A program made the position numbers and the translations under genes. 64,000 bases of DNA from Rhodospirillaceae bacterium. Its GTDB lineage: Bacteria > Pseudomonadota > Alphaproteobacteria > SHVZ01. The stretch covers positions 28,247 through 92,246 of the forward strand of contig JAEULB010000100.1 of NCBI GenBank assembly GCA_016792585.1, in the 5' to 3' direction. The notes under the pieces are model-generated. The model was not told where the DNA came from, did not search any database, and worked only from the letters and a program-made list of their open reading frames with translations. Positions 51,584-60,758 of the stretch are shown here, in pieces; position 1 is the stretch's first letter; every line of letters starts with the position of its first letter.

Positions 51584-52372
51584 CTAGGCGGCTTTGAGCC
51601 CGGCGGCGGCAAGCGCCGTTCGGGCTTCGAGGTTGACGGCAAATTGGGTCGAGAAGAAGGCGCGAGCCGGCGCCCAGTAGCGGAGCGCCAGCGTCACGTC
51701 GGCCTGGGTGAAGGAGTGCACGCCGACCTCGGGCGCCGGCTCCTGGATCACCTGCGGAACCTTGGTCAGCGCCGACCGGATGGCGCGGATCGCGGCCTCG
51801 ACATCCTGGTCGGCTGCGATCTTCAGCGTGCCCTCGACGATGCGATGGCCGCGCGAGTTGACCAGGATCTCGCCGACGATCTGGCGGTTCGGCACCATGA
51901 TCCGCTCGCCGTCCTCGCCGACCAGAAAGGTGGATGCCAGCGTGATGTCGTCGACGACGCCGGAGACGCCTTTGACCGTCACCGTGTCGCCGATCGTGAA
52001 CGGCCGGGTCAGGATCAGCGTCAGGCCGGCGCCGTAGTTCGACAGCGGCCCCTGGATCGCGACCGTGGCGCCGAAGGCGCCGGCGCCGAGGAGCGCGATC
52101 AGCGGCGCGATCGAGATGCCGAAGTTGCCGAGGGTCGCGATGATCACCATCGCCAGGATCAGGATGCGGACGACGTTGGCGGCGAAGTTCGAGATCGTGG
52201 CGTCGAGCCCGTTGCGGGCGCCGACCTTCGCCACCAGCCCCGCCACCCATTGCGCGACCTTGAGGCCGATCAGGAAGAAGACGATCGCGCCGATGATCTG
52301 GAAGCTGTAGGCGACGAGAAAGGCGGTCGCGACGTCGACCCATTTGCTGATGGTGGCGATCTGCTGGTCCAT
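51584..52372 (-). CDS. MscS-family mechanosensitive ion channel
   Basis: A 262-residue channel with three N-terminal helices (about 19-40, 55-80, 88-115). The third includes the pore segment (GAGAFGATVAIQGPLSNYGAG). The conserved beta domain follows (RPFTIGDTVTVKGVSGVVDDI, VPNRQIV). The length is close to E. coli MscS (286). It relieves turgor at hypo-osmotic shock. It precedes asmA by 13 bases and so shares its transcript. Confidence 0.92.
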   Translation of the reverse strand: MDQQIATISKWVDVATAFLVAYSFQIIGAIVFFLIGLKVAQWVAGLVAKVGARNGLDATISNFAANVVRILILAMVIIATLGNFGISIAPLIALLGAGAFGATVAIQGPLSNYGAGLTLILTRPFTIGDTVTVKGVSGVVDDITLASTFLVGEDGERIMVPNRQIVGEILVNSRGHRIVEGTLKIAADQDVEAAIRAIRSALTKVPQVIQEPAPEVGVHSFTQADVTLALRYWAPARAFFSTQFAVNLEARTALAAAGLKAA

Positions 52373-52488
52373 AGGCGTACCGTTCTCGCTGTCGCGGTAT
52401 GGGGATACGCCGATTGTGACCCTCGACTCTCCCGCGGTCTAGGTATCCCGGACGTGCCCCGCCGACTGTGACGGCGCTTACTTAAGAT

Positions 52489-53040
52489 TTAGAGGTCGGG
52501 CCAGAAATCGCCCGGCGCGTCCCGCGAGCCCGAGGGAATGAACATCCTCAGCATCGCTTCCTCGGCGATCTGGCGGACGACCGGGGCGTCGGGTCCGTCT
52601 GCCTTCGGTGCGACGGCGGCCATCGCCAGGATCGGCTGGGCCTGCTTGCAGAAGGCGACCACGGCGGTGAGCCCTTCGGTCGGCGTCCTCGCCGCCGGCC
52701 GCGAGGAATCGCACACCTCGGTCGCGCTCACGCCCGGCGCCGGCGAGAACTGGACGACGAGACGGAAGTCCGATCGTCCGGCCTGGGCGCGGTCGGTGGT
52801 GAAACGGGCGGTGAAGCCGACGCTGGTGGCGCTGGCCGCTGCCGCGAGCGAGCGGGCGACGTCGCCGGAGAACGGGTTGTCGCGGACCTCCAGCAGCACC
52901 GGTCCGGCCGCCGCCGCGTCCTGCAGCAGGTCGCGCGCGACCGCCGAGGTCTGCGGATACTCGTAGACCACCGTCCGGACCATTCCGGCGCAGCCGGAAA
53001 GAAGGACGGCGGTCGCGAGAGCGGGGATGAGAAGGCGCAT
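52489..53040 (-). CDS. Lipoprotein of unknown function
   Basis: A 183-residue protein with signal peptide and lipobox LSGC (Cys 17), likely retained in the envelope. The mature part has two Cys (C110, C131 approximately) and no recognisable domain. It lies 116 bases before the mscS start on the same strand and 34 bases after the SDR gene, so it could be part of that unit. Unknown function. Confidence 0.78.
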   Translation of the reverse strand: MRLLIPALATAVLLSGCAGMVRTVVYEYPQTSAVARDLLQDAAAAGPVLLEVRDNPFSGDVARSLAAAASATSVGFTARFTTDRAQAGRSDFRLVVQFSPAPGVSATEVCDSSRPAARTPTEGLTAVVAFCKQAQPILAMAAVAPKADGPDAPVVRQIAEEAMLRMFIPSGSRDAPGDFWPDL

Positions 53041-53074
53041 GGTGCGGTCCGGTCGGATCGAAGGTCGGGCCAGT

Positions 53075-53815
53075 CTACATCACCAGGCCGCCGTCGACGA
53101 CGAAGGCCTGGCCGGTGGCGAAGGCGGCTTCGTCGGAGGCCAGGTACACGGCGAGCGCGGCGATCTCCTCGGCGGTGCCGAGACGGCCCATCGGCTGGCG
53201 GGCGATGAACGCTTTCCGGGCCGCGACCGCGTCGGCATTGGCGTTGATGCGGTCGTCGAGCGACGGGGTCTGGATCGTGCCCGGGCAGATTGCCGTGCAG
53301 CGGATGCCCTTGGCGACGTAGTCGGCGGCGACCGACTTGGTAAGCCCGATCACCGCAGCCTTGGAGAGGCCGTAGACGAAGCGGTTCGGCACGCCCTTCA
53401 CCGAGGAGGCGACTGACGCCATGTTGATGATCGTGCCGCCGTTCTTGGCCAGCATCGCCGGCAGGAACGCCTTGATCATCCGATACATCGAGCGGACGTT
53501 CAGCGTGATCGCCTGGTCGAAGTCCTTCTCGGAGGCTTCCAGGATCGAGCCGTTGTGCACCATGCCGGCGACGTTGAAGAGCACGTCGACCGCGCCGATC
53601 CCTTTGGCATAGGCCTCGACCGCCGACGGGTCGGTAACGTCGAGCCTCTTGAGCGAGACGCCCTTGAGCTTCTCCAGGCCTGCCAGCTTGGACTCGTCGA
53701 CGTCCGAGGCGTGCACGGTCGCGCCCTCGCGCTGGAAGGCCTCGACCGAGGATCGGCCCATGCCCTGGCCGGCGGCGGTGACGACGCAGATCTTGCCCTG
53801 AAGGCGGCCGCTCAT
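53075..53815 (-). CDS. Short-chain dehydrogenase/reductase
   Basis: A 246-residue SDR with cofactor loop TAAGQGMGR, NVAG, catalytic Ser in NMASVASS and YGLSK (Tyr-Lys). Close relatives include cytosolic 3-hydroxybutyrate dehydrogenase and 2-keto-3-deoxy-L-fuconate dehydrogenase. A UxaA-type dehydratase gene lies divergent, which favours the sugar-acid role. The ATG at 53815 gives the usual N-terminus (MSGRLQGKICVVTAAG). The 791-codon frame extending upstream is a shadow. Confidence 0.92.
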   Translation of the reverse strand: MSGRLQGKICVVTAAGQGMGRSSVEAFQREGATVHASDVDESKLAGLEKLKGVSLKRLDVTDPSAVEAYAKGIGAVDVLFNVAGMVHNGSILEASEKDFDQAITLNVRSMYRMIKAFLPAMLAKNGGTIINMASVASSVKGVPNRFVYGLSKAAVIGLTKSVAADYVAKGIRCTAICPGTIQTPSLDDRINANADAVAARKAFIARQPMGRLGTAEEIAALAVYLASDEAAFATGQAFVVDGGLVM

Positions 53816-53908
53816 GACTGAAGCTCCGAATTGGAAAGGCGGGTGACGGACCGTTACACTAGGGAGAGCTTCCAAGGCCGCCAAGGCCTCTCCGCCCGAG
53901 GACGAAAG

Positions 53909-55432
53909 ATGACCCAGCCGACCCTCACCATCCGCCTCAACCCGGCCGACACCGTCGTCGTCGCCCGCGCCGACATCCTGCCGGGCACCAGCATCCCGGG
54001 CGAGAACGTCACCGCCAAGGGACACATCCCGGCCGGGCACAAGATCTCGACCCACCAAGTGGCGGAGGGCGAGCCGGTCCGGCGCTACGGCCAGATCATC
54101 GGCTTCGCCAGCCGGCCGATCGCCGCCGGCGACCATGTGCACACGCACAACTGCGCCTTCCAGATGTTCGAGCGGCAGTACGAGTTCTGCGTCGAGTCCC
54201 AGCCGACCCCGTATGCGACCGGTGCTGCCCAGGCGACCTTCCAGGGCATCAAGCGCAAGGACGGCCGCGTCGGCACGCGGAACTACATCGGCATCCTGAC
54301 CTCGGTGAACTGCTCCGCACATGTGGCGAAGCTGGTCGCCCGGAAGGCCGAGTCGATGCTCGAGCAGTATCCCAACGTCGACGGCGTCGTGGCCCTGACC
54401 CACGGGCTCGGCTGCGGCATGGCGGCGGAAGGCGACGGCATGGATGTGCTCCGCCGCACGATCGCGGGATATGCCGTGCATGCGAATTTCGGCGGCATCC
54501 TGATCATCGGCCTCGGCTGCGAGGCGAACCAGATCGGCGGCCTGATGCGCGCCCATAATCTCCAGGACGGCGCCTTCCTGCACACGATGACGATCCAGGA
54601 GTCGGGCGGCTCGACCGTCACCATCAACAAGGCGCTGGCGGCGATCCGCGAGATGCTGCCGGCGGTGAACGACGTGAGGCGCGAGAGCGCGCCGGCGTCG
54701 CATATCACGATCGGGCTCCAATGCGGCGGCTCCGACGGCTATTCCGGCATCTCGGCCAACCCGGCGCTGGGGGCCGCTTCCGATCTCCTGGTGAAGCATG
54801 GCGGCTCGGTGATGCTGTCGGAGACGCCGGAGACCTACGGCGCCGAGCATGTTCTGGTGCGCCGTGCGCAGAGCCGCGAGGTCGGCCAGAAGCTGGTCGA
54901 CCTGATGCGCTGGTGGGAGGACTACACCGCCAAGAACAACGGCTCGATGGACAACAACCCCTCGCCCGGCAACAAGGCGGGCGGCCTCACCACGATCCTC
55001 GAGAAGGCCCTCGGTGCCGCGACCAAGGGCGGCACCACCAACCTGGTCGACGTGCTGCAATACGCGGCGCCGCTGAAGCATCGGGGATTCAACTTCATGG
55101 ATTCGCCGGGATACGACCCGGTCTCGGCGACGGGGCAGGTGGCATCGGGCGCCAACATGATCTGCTTCACCACCGGCCGCGGCTCGGTGTTCGGCTGCAA
55201 GCCGGCGCCGTCGATCAAGCTTGCCACCAACTCGATGCTGTTCAAGCGGATGCCCGACGACATGGACATCAACTGCGGAACGATCATCGAGGGATCGGAG
55301 ACGGTCCAGGCCTGCGGCGAGCGGATCTTCAAGCTGATCCTCGACACCGCGTCGGGCAAGAAGACCAAGAGCGAAGAGATGGGCTTCGGCGAGGACGAGT
55401 TCCAGCCGTGGTCGATCGGCGCGGTGATGTAA
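53909..55432 (+). CDS. UxaA-family altronate/galactarate-type dehydratase
   Basis: A 507-residue sugar-acid dehydratase. It has an N-terminal SAF domain (about residues 1-110; ADILPGTSIPGENV) and the conserved dehydratase core (GYVRKDGRVGTRNY type: KRKDGRVGTRNYIGI, then THGLGCGM). An iron site is expected from the Cys residues. The length suits a fused UxaA (small plus large). It should remove water from an aldonate such as altronate, galactarate or a six-carbon relative. The divergent SDR and downstream hydroxyacid dehydrogenase likely complete the pathway. Confidence 0.92.
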   Translation: MTQPTLTIRLNPADTVVVARADILPGTSIPGENVTAKGHIPAGHKISTHQVAEGEPVRRYGQIIGFASRPIAAGDHVHTHNCAFQMFERQYEFCVESQPTPYATGAAQATFQGIKRKDGRVGTRNYIGILTSVNCSAHVAKLVARKAESMLEQYPNVDGVVALTHGLGCGMAAEGDGMDVLRRTIAGYAVHANFGGILIIGLGCEANQIGGLMRAHNLQDGAFLHTMTIQESGGSTVTINKALAAIREMLPAVNDVRRESAPASHITIGLQCGGSDGYSGISANPALGAASDLLVKHGGSVMLSETPETYGAEHVLVRRAQSREVGQKLVDLMRWWEDYTAKNNGSMDNNPSPGNKAGGLTTILEKALGAATKGGTTNLVDVLQYAAPLKHRGFNFMDSPGYDPVSATGQVASGANMICFTTGRGSVFGCKPAPSIKLATNSMLFKRMPDDMDINCGTIIEGSETVQACGERIFKLILDTASGKKTKSEEMGFGEDEFQPWSIGAVM

Positions 55433-55449
55433 GGAGCTGATCAGTCCCA

Positions 55450-56403
55450 ATGGCGAAGCCCCCTGTGCTGCAGAACGGCCCGGTCTCCTATTCCGGGACG
55501 ATGACGAAGATCGACGAGTTGTTCACCGCGCATAAGCTCTGGCTGGCGCCGGACAGGCTGGCACTGGCGAAGAAGATCGCGCCGGAGATCACCTGCGCCT
55601 TCACCTCCGGCCACGATCCGATTCCGAATGAAATCCTGGACGTGCTGCCGAACCTGAAGCTGGTCGCCTGCTTCGGCGTCGGCGTCGACGGCGTCAACGT
55701 AGCCGAACTGACCAGGCGCGGCATCACCGTCACCAACACGCCCGACGTGCTGACCGAGGAGGTCGCCGACCTCGGCCTGGGCCTGCTGCTCGCGACCACG
55801 CGCCAGATGATCAAGGGCGACCGCTACGTGCGTTCGGGCGAATGGGTGAAGCGCGGAAACATGGAGATGACCTGGTCGCTGACCGGCGGCAAGGCCATCG
55901 GGATCGTCGGTCTCGGGCGCATCGGCAAGGCGATCGCCAAGCGATGCGAGGCTTTCAATTTGAAGGTCGCCTATCACGGCCGCTCGAAGCAGGCGGACGT
56001 CTCGTATCGCTACTACGCCGACCCGGTCGAGCTCGCGCGCGACTCCGACTTCCTGATGATCGTGACGCCGGGCGGGCCGGGGACGAAGCACCTGGTCAAT
56101 GCCAGGGTGATCGAGGCGCTAGGCCCGAACGGCGTCCTGATCAACATCTCGCGCGGCTCAGTGGTCGATCAGGCGGCGCTGGTGAAGGCGCTCAAGGAAA
56201 AGAAGATCGCCGCAGCCGGCCTCGATGTGTTCGAGGTCGAGCCCTGCGTGCCGGAAGGCCTGGCCGACATGCCGGACAATGTCGTGCTGCAGCCGCACCA
56301 GGCCTCGGCCACGCACGAGACCCGCGGCGCCATGGGCGATCTGATGATCGCCAATGTGCAGGCGTTCCTCGCCGGGAAGAAGCCGCTGACGCCGGTGAAT
56401 TAA
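55450..56403 (+). CDS. D-2-hydroxyacid dehydrogenase, NAD(P)-dependent
   Basis: A 317-residue enzyme with glycine loop VGLGRIGKAIAKR, catalytic Arg in NISRGSVVDQ, Glu in FEVEP and His in QPHQAS. Family members reduce glyoxylate, hydroxypyruvate or 2-keto acids. It follows the UxaA gene by 17 bases with the same direction, so it may act on a 2-keto acid from that path. The precise substrate is not clear. Confidence 0.93.
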   Translation: MAKPPVLQNGPVSYSGTMTKIDELFTAHKLWLAPDRLALAKKIAPEITCAFTSGHDPIPNEILDVLPNLKLVACFGVGVDGVNVAELTRRGITVTNTPDVLTEEVADLGLGLLLATTRQMIKGDRYVRSGEWVKRGNMEMTWSLTGGKAIGIVGLGRIGKAIAKRCEAFNLKVAYHGRSKQADVSYRYYADPVELARDSDFLMIVTPGGPGTKHLVNARVIEALGPNGVLINISRGSVVDQAALVKALKEKKIAAAGLDVFEVEPCVPEGLADMPDNVVLQPHQASATHETRGAMGDLMIANVQAFLAGKKPLTPVN

Positions 56404-56409
56404 GGGACG

Positions 56410-56676
56410 CTAGGGCTTCTGCCCGATGAAGTAGATGGCGTCGCCGGTATCGGTCATCTTGGCCTCGCCGGTCGTGGTCGTGTATCGGGAGAACACGGTC
56501 ACGAAGCGTCCGAGGAAAGCATCGACCATTCGGCGATCGGGCCGAAGAGGATGCCCCGTGTCATAGCTGATCTCGATCCCGGCGGCGACCTCGGCGTGAT
56601 CGAAGTGCTTGTCATGGAAGATGAAGATGACGCCCGGAACCAGCAGATCCCAGACGTTGGCAAGGATCTTCCGCAC
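56410..56676 (-). CDS. Small hypothetical protein, possibly the 3' end of a degraded gene
   Basis: An 88-residue reading with a GTG start at 56676 and a GGAG ribosome site seven bases before it. Codon use (mostly GC-ending) supports coding. The same frame stays open upstream for about 36 more codons with the same codon character (ending FEFVTRDFKTLTGEQ...), but without an ATG before a TGA near 56785. This suggests either an undetected alternative start or loss of the 5' part of an older gene. No family recognised; segments GVIFIFHDKHFDHAEV and GDAIYFIG hint at a folded domain. Confidence 0.45.
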   Translation of the reverse strand: MRKILANVWDLLVPGVIFIFHDKHFDHAEVAAGIEISYDTGHPLRPDRRMVDAFLGRFVTVFSRYTTTTGEAKMTDTGDAIYFIGQKP

Positions 56677-56909
56677 GTCGTTCTCCGCCAGCAGGCGAAG
56701 GCGGGCCTGCTCGCCGGTCAGCGTCTTGAAGTCCCGTGTGACGAATTCGAAGGCCGCGCCGTTCTCCCCTCACGCCGCCCTTACCATGATCTCGCGGGTC
56801 GGCACCCGACTTAAGGACGACCGCCGCATCGCGTGGGGTCGTCAACGTCGGGGCTGTTTGTGACTCCGGACCCCATAGCGCAAATCGAATCCGTCTCCGA
56901 CCGTTGCGC

Positions 56910-58121
56910 CTAGGACGCTTTGCCGGCTTCCAGCAGCGCGACCCGGGCACCGGGGACGAGCAGATTGCCGGCGACCGCCTTGAACGGCGCCTCCCCGCTC
57001 TGCAATGCTAGACTGCGGAGCCGAATCAGCACTCGTCCAAGCACAGTATGTTCCCAAAGCCAGTCGGCGAGCTGCCGGCTCGACGGTCGGCCGGCTAGCG
57101 ACGCAGCCTCGGTCCAGGCCGCCTTCAGATCGTCGGCGATAAAGCGAAGCGCCTGCGCGTCGGTGAGCGCCGGTGTCGGGCTTGCCGCGAGAGTTCCCGA
57201 CAGGCATGACGCGACGAAACCGACGCCCTCCGGTAGACCGACGCCCGAGAGGCCTACCGTGGTGCGGCCTCGTGCGGCGACCACCCGTCGGTAGAGTGGC
57301 AAGAGTCGTTCGAGCTCGGCGTTCAGCATTGCGCCGTCTGCGTCGCCGGTAGACGGCGAGGCGAGGGGCGGTGTCCAGTCGGCGTCGTCGTCGGTCCTCG
57401 GCTCATCGTCGGCGAAGTCGTCGAGCAACACGGGACCGTCGTGCCGTTCGAGGAGCGCGAGGGCCTGGCGCAGAACCCTGAGCTGGAAGTCGCGCGCATG
57501 CGGCGAGCCGAGCGGCCGTCCGAGTTGGAAAGGAACCCAGAGCGCACGCGGAGGACGTATTTTCTCCACATGCGGACGGATCAGGCCGATGAGGACGGTC
57601 GCGACGCCGTGACTCTCGATCATGTGGGCGAGCGCGCTCACGGCGCGCGTGCAGAAGGGTCAGACCGGAACGAGGATCGCCGCGTCGATGCGCTCCGCCT
57701 TCAGTCGGCCGGCGATATCGCGGGCCGTTTCGCCAAGGACATTCGGATCGTTGGACCCCATGAACGTGTAGTGGGTTGTGCCGACGGCTCCGATCACGCC
57801 GGCCTCTGCAAGCTCGTCGAGGCGCCGGCGAGGCAGCACCACCTCGGGGTCCTGCTGGAAGCCGGTACGGTCGAAGTTGATAGAGACGTGGCTCAGCAGC
57901 ATCTCGTTGTCCAGCAGATCGTGCGGGATCGGCCTCCAGCCTGCATCGGTCGGCAGGAACACGGGGTCGCCGCGCCGGATCAGCGCTGCCGACGAGACGA
58001 TCGCGATCCGGCTCCGTTCGAGAGCCCGAGGCTGCACCCAGGGTTGGGTTTCGTACGAAGGGCATTCAAGCCCGCTCAGGCGCGTGCGCGAAGCCTCGTG
58101 CAGATCTGTCAGGCGAGCCAT
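56910..58121 (-). CDS. Glycine/proline-reductase selenoprotein-B-like protein with in-frame TGA (Sec)
   Basis: A 403-residue protein if the TGA at 57662-57660 is read as selenocysteine (residue 154); otherwise it splits into 56910-57641 and 57660-58121. The upstream half has the PrdB/GrdB-like segments HVSINFDRT and HYTFMGSNDP. The TGA is followed by PFC, giving a UxxC redox motif. The downstream half continues the family pattern (VSALAHMIESHGVATV, PRALWVPFQLGRPLG). From memory, characterised D-proline reductase PrdB carries Sec at a closely similar position. An alternative is a Cys-to-stop mutation, but an SECIS-like hairpin follows. The substrate in aerobic proteobacteria is unknown; the C-terminal part (after about residue 220) is longer than in classical PrdB. 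Confidence 0.82.
57632..57662 (-). promoter_or_regulatory. Candidate bacterial SECIS element including the UGA
   Basis: On the minus strand, the UGA (57662-57660) is followed after 11 bases by the arm GCGCGC (57648-57643), loop CGUGA (57642-57638) and arm GCGCGC (57637-57632). The apical loop begins 17 bases after the UGA and has a G at its second base; both fit the published bacterial SECIS consensus (G among the first two loop bases, loop 16-37 bases from UGA). The hairpin would bind SelB during translation. Confidence 0.72.
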
Positions 58122-58226
58122 GAGGCCTCGTCAATTGGGATGGGCAGTGTCTCTACACCACACTCTACCGGGCCTGGCGTACGCAAGGATGACAACGCCG
58201 TGATCCACGAGCATACCGTCTTCGAT

Positions 58227-59207
58227 TCAGGCCGCCTTCACCATGTCCTCGTCGATGAAGGCCTTGATGATCTCTTCGATGTTGGTGTCGGCCTTGAAGC
58301 CGAGCTTCTTCGCCTTCTCCCAGCCGACGGTGCCGGGCCAGGTTGCGACGATCTTCTGAATCACCGGATCCGGGACCCAGTCGATGCGGCTGACCGGCTC
58401 CGGTCCCGCCAGCTTCTCCATCGCCTTCACGATCTCGTCGATCGAATAGGTGATGGCCGGCAGGTTGCACGACCGCCACGGACCCCAGGCTTCGCCCGGC
58501 AGCTCGTGCGCGTGGATGAAGGCGTCGATCGTGCGCCGAGGCGACAGGAACGCCATCTTGACGTCGCGGGTCACCGGGCAGACGGCCCGCGTTCCCTGCA
58601 GCGGGTCGCGGACGATCGAGGAGGCGAAGGTCGAGGCCGCCTTGTTGGGTTTGCCGGGGCGGACGAAGATCGTCGGCAGCTTGAGGGAGCGGCCGTCGAT
58701 GAAGCCCTTCCTGGAGTAGTCGTTGATCAGGAGCTCGCCGATCGTCTTCTGCACGCCGTAGCTGGTCTGCGGCGTCTGCGGCGTCGCGTCGTCGATCGAC
58801 TTGTTGAACTCGCCGCCGTAGGTGGCGAGGCTCGAGGTGAACACGATCCGCGGCGTATGCGGGAGCCGGCGCATCGTATCCAGCACGGCGAGCGTGCCGT
58901 CGAGATTGACGTGGTAGCCCAAGTCGAAATCAGCCTCGGCGCCGGCGCTGACGACGCCGGCCAGGTGGAAGACGCTGTCGGTCTCCGCGTCGATGAGCTT
59001 GTCCATCAGGGATTGATCGGCGACGTCGCCGGTGGCCGTGGAGAAGCGCTTGTCCTTCGGCGCCTCCGGCTCGACCACGTCGAACAGCGTGACCTTGGTG
59101 ATCGCCTCCGGCTTGCCGGAGCGCCCGGTTAGCGTGACGTTGCCGGCAAGGCGATGCGAAAGCTTCTTGCCGAGAAAGCCGGCGGCGCCGGTGATGACGA
59201 CCTTCAT
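58227..59207 (-). CDS. NAD-dependent epimerase/dehydratase, DenD-like
   Basis: A 326-residue extended SDR resembling D-erythronate dehydrogenase. Cofactor loop GAAGFLGK, family stretches FHLAGVVSAGAEADFDLG, VFTSSLATYGG and the catalytic YGVQK. It starts immediately after the glpD stop (no gap), so they are co-transcribed. Erythronate, threonate or a glycerol-related polyol acid could be the substrate; the neighbour favours glycerol or polyol metabolism. The annotation as D-erythronate dehydrogenase is by resemblance. Confidence 0.88.
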   Translation of the reverse strand: MKVVITGAAGFLGKKLSHRLAGNVTLTGRSGKPEAITKVTLFDVVEPEAPKDKRFSTATGDVADQSLMDKLIDAETDSVFHLAGVVSAGAEADFDLGYHVNLDGTLAVLDTMRRLPHTPRIVFTSSLATYGGEFNKSIDDATPQTPQTSYGVQKTIGELLINDYSRKGFIDGRSLKLPTIFVRPGKPNKAASTFASSIVRDPLQGTRAVCPVTRDVKMAFLSPRRTIDAFIHAHELPGEAWGPWRSCNLPAITYSIDEIVKAMEKLAGPEPVSRIDWVPDPVIQKIVATWPGTVGWEKAKKLGFKADTNIEEIIKAFIDEDMVKAA

Positions 59208-60719
59208 TTAGCTTCTCCTCGTGAACCAGTCGGCGATGCCGGCCTTGCCCTCGGCCGACAGATGCAGGCCGAGCTTCGACCTGCGCCACAGCACGTCGTC
59301 CGGCATCCTCGCCCATTCCCGCTCGACCAGGTATGCAAGCTCGCGCTCGGTGAAACCGAGGCCGAAGTCGCGCCCGAGGTCGTCGGCCGACCTGGCGTCG
59401 CCGATCAGCCGGTCGACCTCGGTGCCGTAGGCGCGGGCGAGGCGGCGCGGATTGGGAAGCCACGGCAGGCGCCGCTGCAGGTCGGCGAGGAAGGCCTCGA
59501 AGTCGGCATTCTGTATCGCGCCGCCCGGGAGAGGCGCGCTTTCGGTCCAGGCCCGCTCGCCGCGGCGGAGATGCGGCAGGAGCCGCTCGAGCGCGTGCTC
59601 GGCGAGCTTCCGGTAGGTCGTGATCTTGCCGCCAAAGATCGACAGCAGCGGCGTGCCGCCGGTCGAATCCAGGTCGACGTCGAAGGCGTAGTCGCGGGTC
59701 ACCTGCGAGGCGACGACGTCGGCATCGTCGTAGAGCGGGCGGACGCCGGCATAGGTCCAGACCACGTCCTCGGGCGCCACGCGCGTGCGGAAATGACGGG
59801 TCACGACATCGCAGAGATATATCGTCTCGGCTGCCGAGATCGCGACCGACGCGGGGTCGCCGTCGAACGGCTCGTCGGTGGTGCCGATCAGGCTGAAGCG
59901 ACCCTCGTAGGGCAGCACGAAGACGATGCGCCGGTCCTCGTTCTGAAGGATGTAGGCCTGCTCGCCGTCGTGGATCTTCGGTACGATCACGTGGCTGCCC
60001 TTGATCAGGCGCAGCCGCTTCGGGCTGTTGGCACGGACCACCTGGCCCATCACCTCGTTGACCCAGGGCCCGGCGGCATTGACCAGCGCGCGGGTCTCGA
60101 CCTCGGTTGTCGTGCCCGACTCGTCGGCAAGGCGGACACGCCAGGCGCCGCCCTCGCGCCTTGCCTCGACGCAGCGCGTGCGGGTGCGGATTTCGGCACC
60201 GCGGTCGGCCGCGTCGCGGGCGTTCAGCACGACCAGGCGCGCGTCGTCGACCCAGCAGTCGGCATAGACGAAGGCGCGCGAGATGTCGGAGGCGAGCGGC
60301 GTGCCGAACGGATGGGTGTGCGTGTCGATGGTGAAAGACCCTGGCAGGCGCTCGCGGCCGCCGAGATGATCGTAGAGGAAGAGGCCGAGCCGGATCATCC
60401 AGGCGGGTCTCAGATGCGGGCGGTGCGGCAGCACGAAGGAGAGCGGACGGACCAGGTGCGGCGCCAGCTTCAGCAGGACCTCGCGCTCGATCAGCGCCTC
60501 GCGGACCAGGCGAAACTCGTACTGCTCGAGATAGCGGAGCCCGCCATGGATCAGCTTGCTCGACGCCGACGAGGTCGCCGAGGCAAGGTCGCGGGCCTCG
60601 ACCAGGAGGCATTTCAGGCCACGGCCCTGCGCGTCGCGGGCGATGCCCACGCCGTTGATCCCGCCGCCGATGACCAGAAGGTCGTACAACGATTGCCCCT
60701 GCAAGAAAGCGCGCAGCAT
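59208..60719 (-). CDS. glpD: Glycerol-3-phosphate dehydrogenase, aerobic FAD type
   Basis: A 503-residue membrane-associated flavoprotein oxidising glycerol-3-phosphate to dihydroxyacetone phosphate with electrons to quinone. FAD loop VIGGGINGVGIARDAQGRG near residue 15, and conserved ASATSSASSKLIHGGLRYLE and GGKITTYRKLAE segments. Length is near the usual 500-510. I start at the ATG at 60719; the longer frame upstream is non-coding. It is divergent from glpK, with only 39 bases between start codons, so control of both is likely shared. Confidence 0.94.
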   Translation of the reverse strand: MLRAFLQGQSLYDLLVIGGGINGVGIARDAQGRGLKCLLVEARDLASATSSASSKLIHGGLRYLEQYEFRLVREALIEREVLLKLAPHLVRPLSFVLPHRPHLRPAWMIRLGLFLYDHLGGRERLPGSFTIDTHTHPFGTPLASDISRAFVYADCWVDDARLVVLNARDAADRGAEIRTRTRCVEARREGGAWRVRLADESGTTTEVETRALVNAAGPWVNEVMGQVVRANSPKRLRLIKGSHVIVPKIHDGEQAYILQNEDRRIVFVLPYEGRFSLIGTTDEPFDGDPASVAISAAETIYLCDVVTRHFRTRVAPEDVVWTYAGVRPLYDDADVVASQVTRDYAFDVDLDSTGGTPLLSIFGGKITTYRKLAEHALERLLPHLRRGERAWTESAPLPGGAIQNADFEAFLADLQRRLPWLPNPRRLARAYGTEVDRLIGDARSADDLGRDFGLGFTERELAYLVEREWARMPDDVLWRRSKLGLHLSAEGKAGIADWFTRRS

Positions 60720-60758
60720 AATCGCCCGTAATGAAAATGCCACGGTGAGGACTTGAGA

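Noticed and set aside
57660..58121. Stand-alone 153-residue protein ending at the TGA
   Set aside because: The next codons continue the same protein family in frame, so this is better read as the N-terminal part of a selenoprotein than as a separate gene.
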